NCBI GenBank assembly: GCA_050177075.1 | Contig: JBFXHL010000049.1 | Location: 1-18,408, forward strand | Length of the DNA: 18,408 nt | Reading direction: 5' to 3' | Source of the DNA: UBA2239 sp050177075 | GTDB taxonomy: Bacteria; Pseudomonadota; Gammaproteobacteria; Burkholderiales; UBA9220 | Shown: positions 1 to 7,456 of the stretch, piece after piece | Layout of the letters: each line of letters starts with the position of its first letter | Position numbering within the stretch: position 1 is the stretch's first letter | Made by a program: the position numbers and the translations under genes | Notes under the pieces: model-generated | Databases searched by the model: none | What the model was told of the DNA's origin: nothing | What the model saw: the letters and a program-made list of their open reading frames with translations, nothing else

Positions 1-44
1 CTCGCGTTATACGTCAAGCGTTCGCAACGCTTCGACGCTATCAC
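1..44 (-). CDS. Possible start of a first integron cassette ORF (partial)
   Basis: A GTG codon at 44-42 on the minus strand opens a frame with no stop up to the window edge (14 codons visible). It is preceded by a strong Shine-Dalgarno-like run (AAGGAGG, about 52-58 read on the minus strand) at a spacing of about 7 nt. The position fits the first gene cassette read away from attI. The visible peptide is too short to identify. The same bases hold a perfect inverted repeat (AAGCGTT, 3-nt loop, AACGCTT at 16-32), so this could instead be part of a recombination site or a structured leader. Confidence 0.25.
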   Translation of the reverse strand, partial: MIASKRCERLTYNA

Positions 45-152
45 AATCCCCCCTCCTTCATAAAGCCCCTGTTCTTGTGCATATGCACTCGTTCCAGTTC
101 CAATGGGCACGGCCTATCGCGCTTAACGTTTAATTAGATTTCATTTTTGAAA

Positions 153-180
153 TATAATCCCGTAAGCTACGCCGTATAAA
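153..180 (+). promoter_or_regulatory. Candidate intI promoter -10 elements
   Basis: Two plus-strand -10-like hexamers precede intI: TATAAT at 153-158 and TATAAA at 175-180. Neither has a good -35 at standard spacing (the best before the first is TTAATT). TATAATCCCGT at 153-163 recurs exactly at the mutL promoter (9292-9302). GCTACGCCGTATAA around the second recurs upstream of tadA (3164-3177). No LexA box (CTGT-N8-ACAG) is visible, unlike many integron integrase promoters. Confidence 0.35.
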
Positions 181-192
181 ACTTTTTGTCAA
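164..192 (-). promoter_or_regulatory. Candidate Pc-type promoter reading into the cassette side
   Basis: On the minus strand a perfect -35 hexamer TTGACA (192-187) is followed after exactly 17 nt by TAGCTT (169-164), which matches the -10 consensus at three positions including the key T, A and final T. It points left, out of intI and through the attI-like core, as a cassette promoter should. The weak -10 makes this tentative. Confidence 0.3.
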
Positions 193-219
193 AGATTACT
201 TCGTTGTTTTAAAACACTT

Positions 220-233
220 TAGTAATTTTACTA
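220..233. promoter_or_regulatory. Dyad overlapping the intI start codon
   Basis: TAGTAA-TT-TTACTA (220-233) is a perfect inverted repeat whose last A is the first base of the intI ATG. A second palindrome, GTTTTAAAAC, lies at 206-215. With no Shine-Dalgarno in front of intI, these are the only visible elements that could set its expression, for example as an operator. The loop of two is too short for a full hairpin. Both are AT-rich and could be chance. Confidence 0.3.
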
Positions 234-1234
234 TGGCGCATTCTTTATCAAATACGGCGCAGGGTGTTTCGGCGGCCAAGACTCCCCGGTTACTGGACCG
301 GGTGCGGGAGCGGTTGCGCTTCAGGCACTACAGTTTGCGCACCGAGCAGGCCTATGTGCAGTGGATCAAGCGCTATGTTCTGTTCCACGGCAAGCGCCAT
401 CCCGCCGAGTTGGGGGCGAAGGAGGTGACCGCCTTTCTCAGCCATTTGGCGGTGGAGGGGAACGTGGCCTCGGCTACCCAGAACCAGGCCCTGGCCGCCC
501 TGCTGTTTTTGTACCGGCAGGTGCTGGAAATGGACTTGCCCTGGCTGAAGGACATCGAGCGGCCAAGGAAGCCGAAGCGCCTGCCGGCGGTGTTGAACAA
601 GGGGGAGATCAACCGGCTGTTCAGCCGCCTGGAGGGAACCCATGGCCTGATGGCGCGCCTGCTCTACGGCACGGGCATGCGCTTGATGGAGTGCGCGCGC
701 TTGCGGGTGAAGGACGTGGATTTCGAGCGGCGGGAGATTCTGGTGCGGGAGGGCAAGGGGGCGAAGGACCGGGTGACGATGCTGCCGGCGTCGTTGGTGG
801 AGCCTCTGCAGGAGCATTTGCGCCGGGTGCGCGGCCTCCATGAGGCGGACCGCGCGGCGGGCGTGGCCGGGGTGTACCTGCCCGACGCCCTGGAAAGGAA
901 ATATCCGCGAGGCGGCGAGGAGTGGGGATGGTTCTGGGTGTTTCCCGCCCGCGCCCTGTCCACGGACCCCCGCAGCGGCCTCCGGCGGCGCCACCACGTC
1001 CACGAGCAGGCCCTGCAGCGGGCCATCAAGAAGGCGTTGGGCGAGGCGGGAATCGCCAAGCCCGCTTCCACCCACACCCTGCGCCATTCCTTCGCCACCC
1101 ACCTGCTGCAGGCGGGCTACGACATCCGCACCGTGCAGGAGCTGCTGGGCCACAAGGACGTGCAGACCACGATGATTTACACCCACGTCCTCAACAAGGG
1201 CGGCCGGGGCGTCACCAGCCCGCTGGATATGTAG
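233..1234 (+). CDS. intI: Integron integrase IntI (tyrosine recombinase)
   Basis: This is a tyrosine recombinase that would insert and excise gene cassettes by attI x attC recombination. The 333-residue protein has an N-terminal SAM-like DNA-binding domain (about 18-105; HYSLRTEQAYV motif at 32-42) and a catalytic domain (about 115-325). Catalytic residues are visible: R150 in GTGMR, the lysine in GKGAKDR (175-180), H281 and R284 in HTLRHSF, H307 in LLGH and nucleophile Y316 in MIYTH. The integron-specific extra segment between the beta and late helical parts is present (about 215-245, ALERKYPRGG...W.WFWVFPA), which separates IntI from XerC/D. Length and motifs match class 1 IntI1 closely, so it looks intact. 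The ATG at 233 has no Shine-Dalgarno and sits in a dyad. It ends 6 bp before the convergent rlhA stop. The organism's own cassettes, if any, should lie left of the window. Confidence 0.96.
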   Translation: MAHSLSNTAQGVSAAKTPRLLDRVRERLRFRHYSLRTEQAYVQWIKRYVLFHGKRHPAELGAKEVTAFLSHLAVEGNVASATQNQALAALLFLYRQVLEMDLPWLKDIERPRKPKRLPAVLNKGEINRLFSRLEGTHGLMARLLYGTGMRLMECARLRVKDVDFERREILVREGKGAKDRVTMLPASLVEPLQEHLRRVRGLHEADRAAGVAGVYLPDALERKYPRGGEEWGWFWVFPARALSTDPRSGLRRRHHVHEQALQRAIKKALGEAGIAKPASTHTLRHSFATHLLQAGYDIRTVQELLGHKDVQTTMIYTHVLNKGGRGVTSPLDM

Positions 1235-1240
1235 GCTTTT

Positions 1241-3112
1241 TTAGCCCTGGGGCGTGAGCGTCAGGGGGCGATGTTTCTTCAGTTTTCCCACCACGTGCAT
1301 TTCGCAGCGCTTGCAGTCGAAGCGCAGGGTGAGTTTTTCGCCGCCGTTGAGCAGCGTCATGGGCTCGGGCTGGATGCCCTTCACCTGCTTGGGGCAGAGG
1401 TTGAAGCTGAAGCGCAGGCAGTGCTTGGTGATCATCAGGGACACCAGGCCTTTTTCCTGGTTGGCCTCGAAGGCGGCGTCGATGAGGCTGACGCCGTGGC
1501 GGGCGTAGAAGGCCCGGGCCTTGTCGTTGTAGACGTTGCCCAGGTAGCTGAGGGCGCTTTCCGGGTAGGCGGGAGGCGGCTCCACCGCCGGCTGGCGCGG
1601 GGGACGGCGATAGGCGGCGAGGCGGGCGGCGTCCAGGCGCTCCACCGCTTCCCGGCGCAGGGCGTTGAGGGCGGAGGCGGGGAGGAACCAGGGGGCGCTC
1701 AGGTCGAGCTCAATGGCGTCGGCGCTGTAGAGGGTGTTGCCCAGTTTACCCAGGTTTTCCTTGATGGCGGCGCGGGCCCGCTGGGGGTCCTTGGCGGGCT
1801 CCTTGGGGTGGGGCAGCTCGGCCCGGGCGGTGGTGCCGTGGCGGTCGGCGAGCTGGAGGACGAAGCCCTCCGGGGTTTCGGCGAAACGCAGGCGGATGGG
1901 GATGCGGCGCTCGGCGGATTTCTTTTCCAGGGCCCGCTCGAATTCCTGGTCCCGGTTGCGGAAGAGGGCGGTGCCCACCTTGAGGTCCGTCACGGCCTCC
2001 GCCGGAAAGACCCGCGTGCCCTCCGCCCGGTTTACCCGCACCCCCGCCAGTTCCCCGGCCGGGGTGTAGTAGGCGAGGCCGTCGCCGTTGTGCAGGAGCG
2101 CGGCGCCCTTCACCTCGAACCAGCCTTGCCCCAGCCGGGCCACCTGGCCGACGGGCTCGCCGACGAACTTGGGCGAGTCGAAGGCGCCGATGTCCGCCTG
2201 GCGCTCGTTGACGAAGTAGTCGGTGGCGCCCCGGTTGAAGGTCTTTTCCGGCTTGGGGGTGAAGGTGAAGGCGCAGCGGCCGTCGGAGCTGGGGCGGTAG
2301 TCGGGCTTTTCCTCCAGGATGCGGTCCAGCTCGGTGCGGTAGTGGGCGGTGATGTTCTTGACGTAGGAGAGGTCCTTCAGCCGCCCCTCAATCTTGAAGG
2401 AGCTGATGCCCGCCTCCGCCAGGGCGCGCAGGTTGGCGCTCTGGTTGTTGTCCTTGACCGACAGCAGGTGCCGGTCCTTGGCCACGAGGCGGCCGTCGGC
2501 GTCCGCCAGGGAGTAGGGCAGGCGGCAGGCCTGGGAGCACTCGCCCCGGTTGGCGCTGCGCCCGGTGTGGGCGTGGCTGATGTAGCACTGGCCGCTGTAG
2601 GAGACGCAAATGGCGCCGTGGACGAAGAATTCCAGGGTGGCGTTAGTGCCGGCGGCGATGGCGCGGATTTGTGCCAGGGACAGCTCCCGGGCCAGGACGA
2701 TCTGGGAGAAGCCTACCTGCTCCAGGAAGCGCACCTTTTCCAGGCTGCGGTTGTCGGTCTGGGTGCTGGCGTGGAGGGCGATGGGGGGCAGGTCCATTTC
2801 CAGCAAGCCCATGTCCTGGACGATGAGGGCGTCGGCCCCGGCATCATAGGCCTGGTGGGCGAGGCGGCGGGCGTCCTCCAGCTCCTCGTCCTTGAGAATG
2901 GTGTTGAGGGCCACCAGCACCCGGGCGCCGTAGCGGTGGGCATAGGCGGCGAGCCGCTCGATGTCGGCCAGGCTGTTGCCGGCGTTGGACCGGGCGCCGA
3001 AGGACGGGCCGCCGATATACACCGCGTCGGCGCCGTGATTGATGGCCTCCCGGCCGAAGTCGAGGTTCTTGGCGGGGGCGAGGAGTTCCAGCTGTTTGCG
3101 GGGATCGGCCAT
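1241..3112 (-). CDS. rlhA: 23S rRNA 5-hydroxycytidine synthase RlhA (U32 peptidase-like)
   Basis: The 623-residue protein aligns along its whole length with E. coli RlhA (YdcP), which hydroxylates C2501 of 23S rRNA near the peptidyl-transferase centre. The N-terminal U32 domain begins with LELLAPAKN and includes GADAVYIGGPSFGAR, LHASTQ, and the family block EFFVHGAICVSYSGQCYISH...TGRSANRG with conserved cysteines at about 169, 176, 192 and 196. The later part carries KTFNRGATDYFVN, AIELDLSAPWFLP and a Cys-rich tail (TKHCLRFSFNLCPK, FDCKRCEMHVVGK), which marks the long RlhA type rather than the roughly 450-residue TrhP/YegQ type. The ATG at 3112 is chosen because the protein then starts like the family; the frame runs open upstream to 3187 but reads unlike it. 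It is divergent from tadA and convergent with intI (6 bp between stops). The peptidase label is historical and proteolysis is not expected. Confidence 0.93.
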   Translation of the reverse strand: MADPRKQLELLAPAKNLDFGREAINHGADAVYIGGPSFGARSNAGNSLADIERLAAYAHRYGARVLVALNTILKDEELEDARRLAHQAYDAGADALIVQDMGLLEMDLPPIALHASTQTDNRSLEKVRFLEQVGFSQIVLARELSLAQIRAIAAGTNATLEFFVHGAICVSYSGQCYISHAHTGRSANRGECSQACRLPYSLADADGRLVAKDRHLLSVKDNNQSANLRALAEAGISSFKIEGRLKDLSYVKNITAHYRTELDRILEEKPDYRPSSDGRCAFTFTPKPEKTFNRGATDYFVNERQADIGAFDSPKFVGEPVGQVARLGQGWFEVKGAALLHNGDGLAYYTPAGELAGVRVNRAEGTRVFPAEAVTDLKVGTALFRNRDQEFERALEKKSAERRIPIRLRFAETPEGFVLQLADRHGTTARAELPHPKEPAKDPQRARAAIKENLGKLGNTLYSADAIELDLSAPWFLPASALNALRREAVERLDAARLAAYRRPPRQPAVEPPPAYPESALSYLGNVYNDKARAFYARHGVSLIDAAFEANQEKGLVSLMITKHCLRFSFNLCPKQVKGIQPEPMTLLNGGEKLTLRFDCKRCEMHVVGKLKKHRPLTLTPQG

Positions 3113-3135
3113 GGTGGTGCGAATGGTAATGCGCT

Positions 3136-3185
3136 GAGGTGAAATGATAAATAACTCCGGCGGGCTACGCCGTATAATGCCGCCC

Positions 3186-3188
<3 letters not shown>
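3136..3188 (+). promoter_or_regulatory. tadA start region with a -10 hexamer and competing starts
   Basis: Two signals conflict here. GAGGTGA (3136-3142) is a good ribosome binding site just before ATG 3144, which would add 14 residues to TadA. A perfect -10 TATAAT (3173-3178) lies downstream of that start and would place transcription initiation at about 3185-3186, almost on ATG 3186, giving a leaderless message. No convincing -35 is seen. ATG 3186 gives the N-terminus most like other TadA proteins. Confidence 0.4.
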
Positions 3189-3708
<520 letters not shown>

Positions 3709-3728
<20 letters not shown>

Positions 3729-4191
3729 TATCGGCGCCCAGACCCTGGACCTGCTGGACGAGGCGGGGCGGGTGCTGCGCCATTACGTCGTCTCCACCGC
3801 CGCCAACGGGGCGGGGGAGCAGCAGGGCAGCTACCGCACGCCCCGGGGGCGGCACATCATCCGCGCCAAGATCGGCGCCGGCCAGCCGGAGAACACGGTG
3901 TTCGTCCGCCGCCGGCCGACGGGGGAAATCTACTCGCCGGAATTGGGGGCGGCCCATCCCGGCCGGGACTGGATACTGACCCGCATCCTCTGGCTGTCCG
4001 GCTGCGAGCCGGGCTTCAACCGCCTGGGGGAGTGCGACACCATGCGCCGCTACGTCTACATCCACGGCACGCCGGACGAGGTGGAGCTGGGCAAGCCGGG
4101 CTCCAAGGGCTGCGTGCGGATGCGCAACCGGGACCTGCTGGAGCTGTTCGATCTGGTGGAGGCGGGGACGCCGGTGGAGATCGTCGAGTAG
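3709..4191 (+). CDS. L,D-transpeptidase (YkuD) family protein
   Basis: This is a 160-residue single-domain YkuD protein. The catalytic signature is intact: IHGT (H119) followed by ELGKPGSKGCVRMRN with nucleophile C135 and the conserved R137. Family members cross-link peptidoglycan stem peptides (3-3 links) or attach proteins to the wall in the periplasm. I see no signal peptide, membrane segment, LysM or other wall-binding domain; the protein begins directly with the domain (MRKIKVDIGAQTLDLLD). Export is therefore unexplained unless the true start or route differs, or the substrate is cytosolic. The ATG lies inside the end of tadA (20-nt overlap), so the two are probably co-translated. It is convergent with murI, another peptidoglycan gene, with 4 bp between stops. 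Confidence 0.88.
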
Positions 4192-4195
4192 CTTC

Positions 4196-5002
4196 TTACA
4201 GCTTTTCCACGTGGACGTTGGTCAGGGTCCGCCCCAGGAAGCGCTCGCCGATGGTCTGGAAGCGCAGGGGGACGTCGGTGACGTGGAAATGGTATTCCGG
4301 CGGGGTGCGCTTGGGATTGGCGAGGTTCATCTCCGCCAGCAGGGAGGCCGTCTGCTCGGCCATGGCCTCGGCGGAATCCACCAGCGTCACGGTTTCCCCC
4401 GCCACCTCCTGAAGCAGCGGCTTGAGCAGCGGGTAGTGGGTGCAGCCCAAGACGAGGGAATCGATGTCGTGGGCCAGCACCGGCTTGAGGTATTCCTGGG
4501 CGGTGAGGCGGGTGACCTCGTGGTCCAGCCAGCCTTCCTCCACCAGGGGCACGAACAGGGCGCAGGCCTGGGAGTGGATGCGCATGTCCGGCTCGTATTC
4601 GTGGATGGCGCGGGCATAGGCGTTGCTGTTGATGGTGGTGGGGGTGCCGATGACGCCGACGCGCTTTTTCTCCGACACCGCCACCGCCCCCCGGGCGCCA
4701 GCGTCGATCACGTCCAGCACCGGCACGGGGGAGAGGTCCTTGACCACCTGGGAGGCCACCGCCGCCATGGTGTTGCAGGCGATGATCAGCAGCTTCACCT
4801 GCCTGGCGAGGAGGAATTCGGCGATTTGGGTGGTGAAGTGGGAGATGGTTTCCACCGACTTCACGCCGTAGGGCACCCGGGCGGTGTCGCCGAAATAGAC
4901 GATATTCTCGAAGGGCAGCCGCTCCATCAGAGCCCGCACCACGGTGAGGCCGCCGACGCCGGAATCGAATACGCCGATAGGGTTTTCGGGATGGGCTTGC
5001 AT
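4196..5002 (-). CDS. murI: Glutamate racemase MurI
   Basis: MurI interconverts L- and D-glutamate in the cytoplasm, supplying D-Glu for peptidoglycan stem peptides. The 268-residue protein has the N-terminal GVFDSGVGGLTV motif (D13, S14), YFGDTARVPYG, and both catalytic cysteines: C76 in ACNTM and C187 in GCTHYPLL, with the paired H189. Length is normal. The ATG at 5002 is chosen because homology begins there; the open frame extends to 5074 with arginine-rich sequence unlike MurI. It is convergent with the L,D-transpeptidase gene and divergent from the diguanylate cyclase, with a 161-bp intergenic region for its promoter. I saw no clear -35/-10 pair there; a TATAGG hexamer about 40 bases upstream is the best minus-strand candidate. 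Confidence 0.96.
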   Translation of the reverse strand: MQAHPENPIGVFDSGVGGLTVVRALMERLPFENIVYFGDTARVPYGVKSVETISHFTTQIAEFLLARQVKLLIIACNTMAAVASQVVKDLSPVPVLDVIDAGARGAVAVSEKKRVGVIGTPTTINSNAYARAIHEYEPDMRIHSQACALFVPLVEEGWLDHEVTRLTAQEYLKPVLAHDIDSLVLGCTHYPLLKPLLQEVAGETVTLVDSAEAMAEQTASLLAEMNLANPKRTPPEYHFHVTDVPLRFQTIGERFLGRTLTNVHVEKL

Positions 5003-5163
5003 GAATTCGGGAGGGCTACGCAAAAGCGTGATTTTCCTATATTGCGGGCTTCGCGAATAGGGGGTTTTGCGCATTTACATGCCCGCCGCGGGGGGAGCAT
5101 AATGCGCTCCATGCCAAGGGGTCAAACGGCCTAGAGGAACGGCCGCTTACGATAATAACCATA

Positions 5164-6315
5164 ATGCGAGACTACAAGCAGGCTTTTATGATTGCCTTCA
5201 ATCGGATCATCGATGAGCTCCCCCGCGACGAGCTCTTCTGGCTTTTTACACCCTTCAAGCACATGGCGCTCCTCGCCACTCGCCGCTCGGCGATGATTAT
5301 TTCCCGCGTGCGGCTGGTGGCGGCGATGTTCGCCGTCCTGACGCCCCTGTGGATCGGGGTGGACCTGTTCGTTTTTCCCTGGCCCCTGTGGGGCGAGTTG
5401 GCGGCGGGGCGGATCGTCGTCAGCGTGGCCTTCGGCGTGCTGGCCCTGTCCTACCGCAGTTCCAACCGCATGCGCGATGCCTACGTGGCCCTGGCGCTGA
5501 TGTTCGCCATTCCCACCCTATTCTTCGCCTTTTCCTACCAGCTGCTGGCGGGCTTCCATCTCGACGGACTGGCGGGGGCGGTGTCGGCGGGCTATGCCTT
5601 CCTGCCCTTCGTCATGGTGGCCGGCCTGAGCGTCTTTCCCCTCACGGCTCTTGAAGGGGTCCTGTTCGCCTCCCCGGTGCTGCTGGTGGAAGTGGCGGTG
5701 GCTGCCCTCAACTGGGACAAGATCGACCTCAACGCGTTTTTCGGCTCCTTCTGGCTGCTGCTGCTGATCGCCACGGTGGCGACCCTTTCCGGCATGAGCC
5801 AGCTGGGCTTCATGATCGCCCTGGTGCACCAGGCGATCCGGGATTCCCTCACCGGCTGTTTTTCCCGTTCCTCCGGCGAGGAGCTGCTGGAAATCCAGTA
5901 CATCCTTTCCGTGCGCAGCCAGTCCCCCCTATCCGTCGCCTTTATCGACCTGGACGACTTCAAGTCGGTGAACGACCGTTACGGCCACGAAGCCGGCGAC
6001 CAGGTGCTGACCGCCGTCGCCGAGCATATCCGGGCCAATCTGCGTACCGGCGACATGCTGGCACGCTGGGGGGGAGAAGAGTTCATCCTGATTTTCCCCA
6101 ACACCTTCGTCACCGATGCGGTGCAAGCGATTGAGCGCTTGCGCGCCAGCGGCCTGGGGCAGCGTCCCGACGGCCGGCCGGTGACGGCGAGCATCGGCGT
6201 GGCGGAGCGTTCCGAGGATAAATCCTCCGACTGCAAGAAGCTGGTGGATATCGCGGACCACCGCATGTACCTGGCCAAGCAGGCCGGCAAGGACAAGGTG
6301 GTTTACCAGGGCTGA
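5164..6315 (+). CDS. Membrane diguanylate cyclase (GGDEF domain)
   Basis: This protein makes cyclic di-GMP from two GTP at the inner membrane. The 383-residue protein has an N-terminal part with about six hydrophobic segments (around 45-70, 84-97, 107-129, 142-160, 163-181, 193-220), an unassigned membrane sensor module. A GGDEF domain follows (about 222-383), with the DSLTGCFSR entry motif (228-235), the metal-binding FIDLDDFKSVND and the active GGEEF at 303-307. The product-inhibition site RxxD is present five residues before it (R294-D297), so catalysis and feedback inhibition both look intact. There is no EAL domain. The ATG at 5164 lacks a convincing Shine-Dalgarno; M9 at 5188 is an alternative. 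It is monocistronic, between divergent murI and convergent queG. The signal it senses cannot be told. Confidence 0.93.
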   Translation: MRDYKQAFMIAFNRIIDELPRDELFWLFTPFKHMALLATRRSAMIISRVRLVAAMFAVLTPLWIGVDLFVFPWPLWGELAAGRIVVSVAFGVLALSYRSSNRMRDAYVALALMFAIPTLFFAFSYQLLAGFHLDGLAGAVSAGYAFLPFVMVAGLSVFPLTALEGVLFASPVLLVEVAVAALNWDKIDLNAFFGSFWLLLLIATVATLSGMSQLGFMIALVHQAIRDSLTGCFSRSSGEELLEIQYILSVRSQSPLSVAFIDLDDFKSVNDRYGHEAGDQVLTAVAEHIRANLRTGDMLARWGGEEFILIFPNTFVTDAVQAIERLRASGLGQRPDGRPVTASIGVAERSEDKSSDCKKLVDIADHRMYLAKQAGKDKVVYQG

Positions 6316-6338
6316 CGAGAAGGCAGCGGGAGCGCGCC

Positions 6339-6363
6339 GACCGGCGAACGGTGCTTCCCGGTC
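6339..6363. terminator. Weak inverted repeat between convergent genes
   Basis: GACCGG (6339-6344) and CCGGTC (6358-6363) form six-base arms around a 13-nt loop, between the convergent stops of the diguanylate cyclase and queG genes. No T-run follows on either strand, so intrinsic termination is doubtful. This is the only candidate terminator in the 82-bp gap. Confidence 0.2.
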
Positions 6364-6397
6364 GTTCCTCTCCAGGCTGAGCCCCCCCGGCGAGGCT

Positions 6398-7456
6398 TCA
6401 GCCGTGGCGGGACAGGGCCCAGGCCACGTGCTCGCGGACCAGGGCCGAGGGGTGGTCGCGGCGGCTTTGCAAGGCCGCCACGATGAGGGGAGAACTCGGA
6501 GCGTTGCCCAAGCCCACCGCCAGGTTGCGCAGCCAGCGCTCGTGGCCGATGCGGCGGATGGGGCTGCCGGCAAAATTTTCCTCGAAGCGTTTTTCGTCCC
6601 AGGCGAACAGTTCCGCCAGGGTGGCGTGGTCCAGGCCGTGGCGGGGACGGAAATCCTTTTCCGCCGATGGCGGGGCGAAGCGGTTCCAGGGGCAGTAGAG
6701 CTGGCAGTCGTCGCAGCCGTAGACCCGGTTGCCGAGAAGGGGGCGCAGTTCCACGGGAATCGGTCCCGCCAGCTCGATGGTCAGGTAGGAGATGCAGCGC
6801 CGGGCGTCCACCTCGTAGGGGGCGACGATGGCCCCCGTGGGGCAGGCGCGAAGGCAGGCGTCGCAGGTGCCGCAGTGGCTTTGTGACGGCGCGTCCGGCG
6901 GCAAAGGCAGGCTGGTATAGATTTCCCCCAGGAAAAAGAACGACCCGGCTTCCCGCTCCAGGGTCAGGGTGTGCTTGCCGCGCCAGCCGTTGCCCGCCAG
7001 GGCCGCCAGCTCGTTTTCCAGTACCGGGGCGCTGTCGGCGAAGACCCGGTAGTCGAAGTGGCCGATATGGCGGACGACGGTCTCCGCCAGGGTCTGCAGA
7101 CGGTTGCGCAAGACCTTGTGGTAATCCCGTCCCAGGGCGTAGCGGGAGATGTAGGCCTGCTCCCCCTGTTGCAGCAGGCGGCGGTCGGCGGCGGGGTCGG
7201 TGGCGAGGTAGTTCAGGCGCGCGGATATCACCGACCGGGTCCCGGGCAGCAGTTCGGCGGGACGGCTGCGCTTGGTGCCGTGTTTTGCCATATAATCCAT
7301 CTCGCCGTGGTAGCCCTTCGCCAGCCAGTCGAACAGGCGCTCCTCGGCCGGGCCGAGGTCGACGCCGCTGACGCCCACCGACTGAAAGCCGAGCTCCCGT
7401 CCCCAGGCCTTGATTTGCGAGGCGAGGGCGGCGAAATCCTGAGGTGATCCATGCAT
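6398..7456 (-). CDS. queG: Epoxyqueuosine reductase QueG
   Basis: QueG performs the last step of queuosine synthesis, reducing epoxyqueuosine at wobble position 34 of tRNAs with GUN anticodons, using cobalamin and two 4Fe-4S clusters. The 352-residue protein shows the N-terminal cobalamin-binding region (YHGEMDYMAKHGTKRSRPAELLPG, about 49-72 with minor gaps in conservation), the likely catalytic Asp in FADSAPVLE (D141), and the ferredoxin-like cysteines C195/C198/C201/C205 (CGTC-ACLRACPTGAI), C221, C248/C251/C255 (CDDCQLYCPW). The C-terminus has a HEAT-like repeat that binds tRNA in the family. The chosen ATG (7456) is 6 nt after a GGGGG run; ATGs at 7465 and 7468 are alternatives. It is divergent from tsaE, the two start codons sharing the palindrome ATGCAT. 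Confidence 0.95.
   Translation of the reverse strand: MHGSPQDFAALASQIKAWGRELGFQSVGVSGVDLGPAEERLFDWLAKGYHGEMDYMAKHGTKRSRPAELLPGTRSVISARLNYLATDPAADRRLLQQGEQAYISRYALGRDYHKVLRNRLQTLAETVVRHIGHFDYRVFADSAPVLENELAALAGNGWRGKHTLTLEREAGSFFFLGEIYTSLPLPPDAPSQSHCGTCDACLRACPTGAIVAPYEVDARRCISYLTIELAGPIPVELRPLLGNRVYGCDDCQLYCPWNRFAPPSAEKDFRPRHGLDHATLAELFAWDEKRFEENFAGSPIRRIGHERWLRNLAVGLGNAPSSPLIVAALQSRRDHPSALVREHVAWALSRHG
7441..7456. promoter_or_regulatory. Shared head-to-head start codons of queG and tsaE
   Basis: ATGCAT at 7451-7456 contains the tsaE ATG on the plus strand and the queG ATG on the minus strand. GAGGTGAT (7441-7448), an almost full match to the anti-Shine-Dalgarno, decides the tsaE start and lies inside the queG coding sequence. 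Each gene's promoter must therefore lie within the other gene, if these starts are right. Confidence 0.6.

Larger units (their letters stand above)
121..232. other. attI: attI-like integron leader region
   Basis: The bases between the integrase gene and the left edge of the leader are strongly AT-rich compared with the rest of the window. Read on the minus strand, 127-121 is GTTAAGC, which fits the integron crossover consensus GTTRRRY. In class 1 integrons attI lies just upstream of intI and faces away from it, so this core is in the expected place and orientation, with cassettes to the left. I did not identify the accessory integrase-binding sites of an attI with confidence. A seven-base degenerate match alone is weak; location is the main support. 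Confidence 0.45.

Noticed and set aside
1..44. Left-edge inverted repeat as part of an attC site
   Set aside because: The arms are perfect and short (7 bp, 3-nt loop), and no complete attC architecture with core sites is visible before the window ends; left open rather than called.
60..100. LexA-like box in the integron leader (CTGTTCTTGTGCATATGCAC)
   Set aside because: The second half-site ACAG is absent at the required spacing.
1271..3142. Open plus-strand frame of over 600 codons opposite rlhA
   Set aside because: It is an antisense reading of a GC-rich gene; its composition is rich in Gly, Val and Ala with no recognisable motif, while rlhA on the other strand aligns fully with a known family.
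7291..7296. TATAAT inside queG as the tsaE promoter
   Set aside because: No -35 at acceptable spacing and it lies about 155 bp inside coding sequence; too weak to call.
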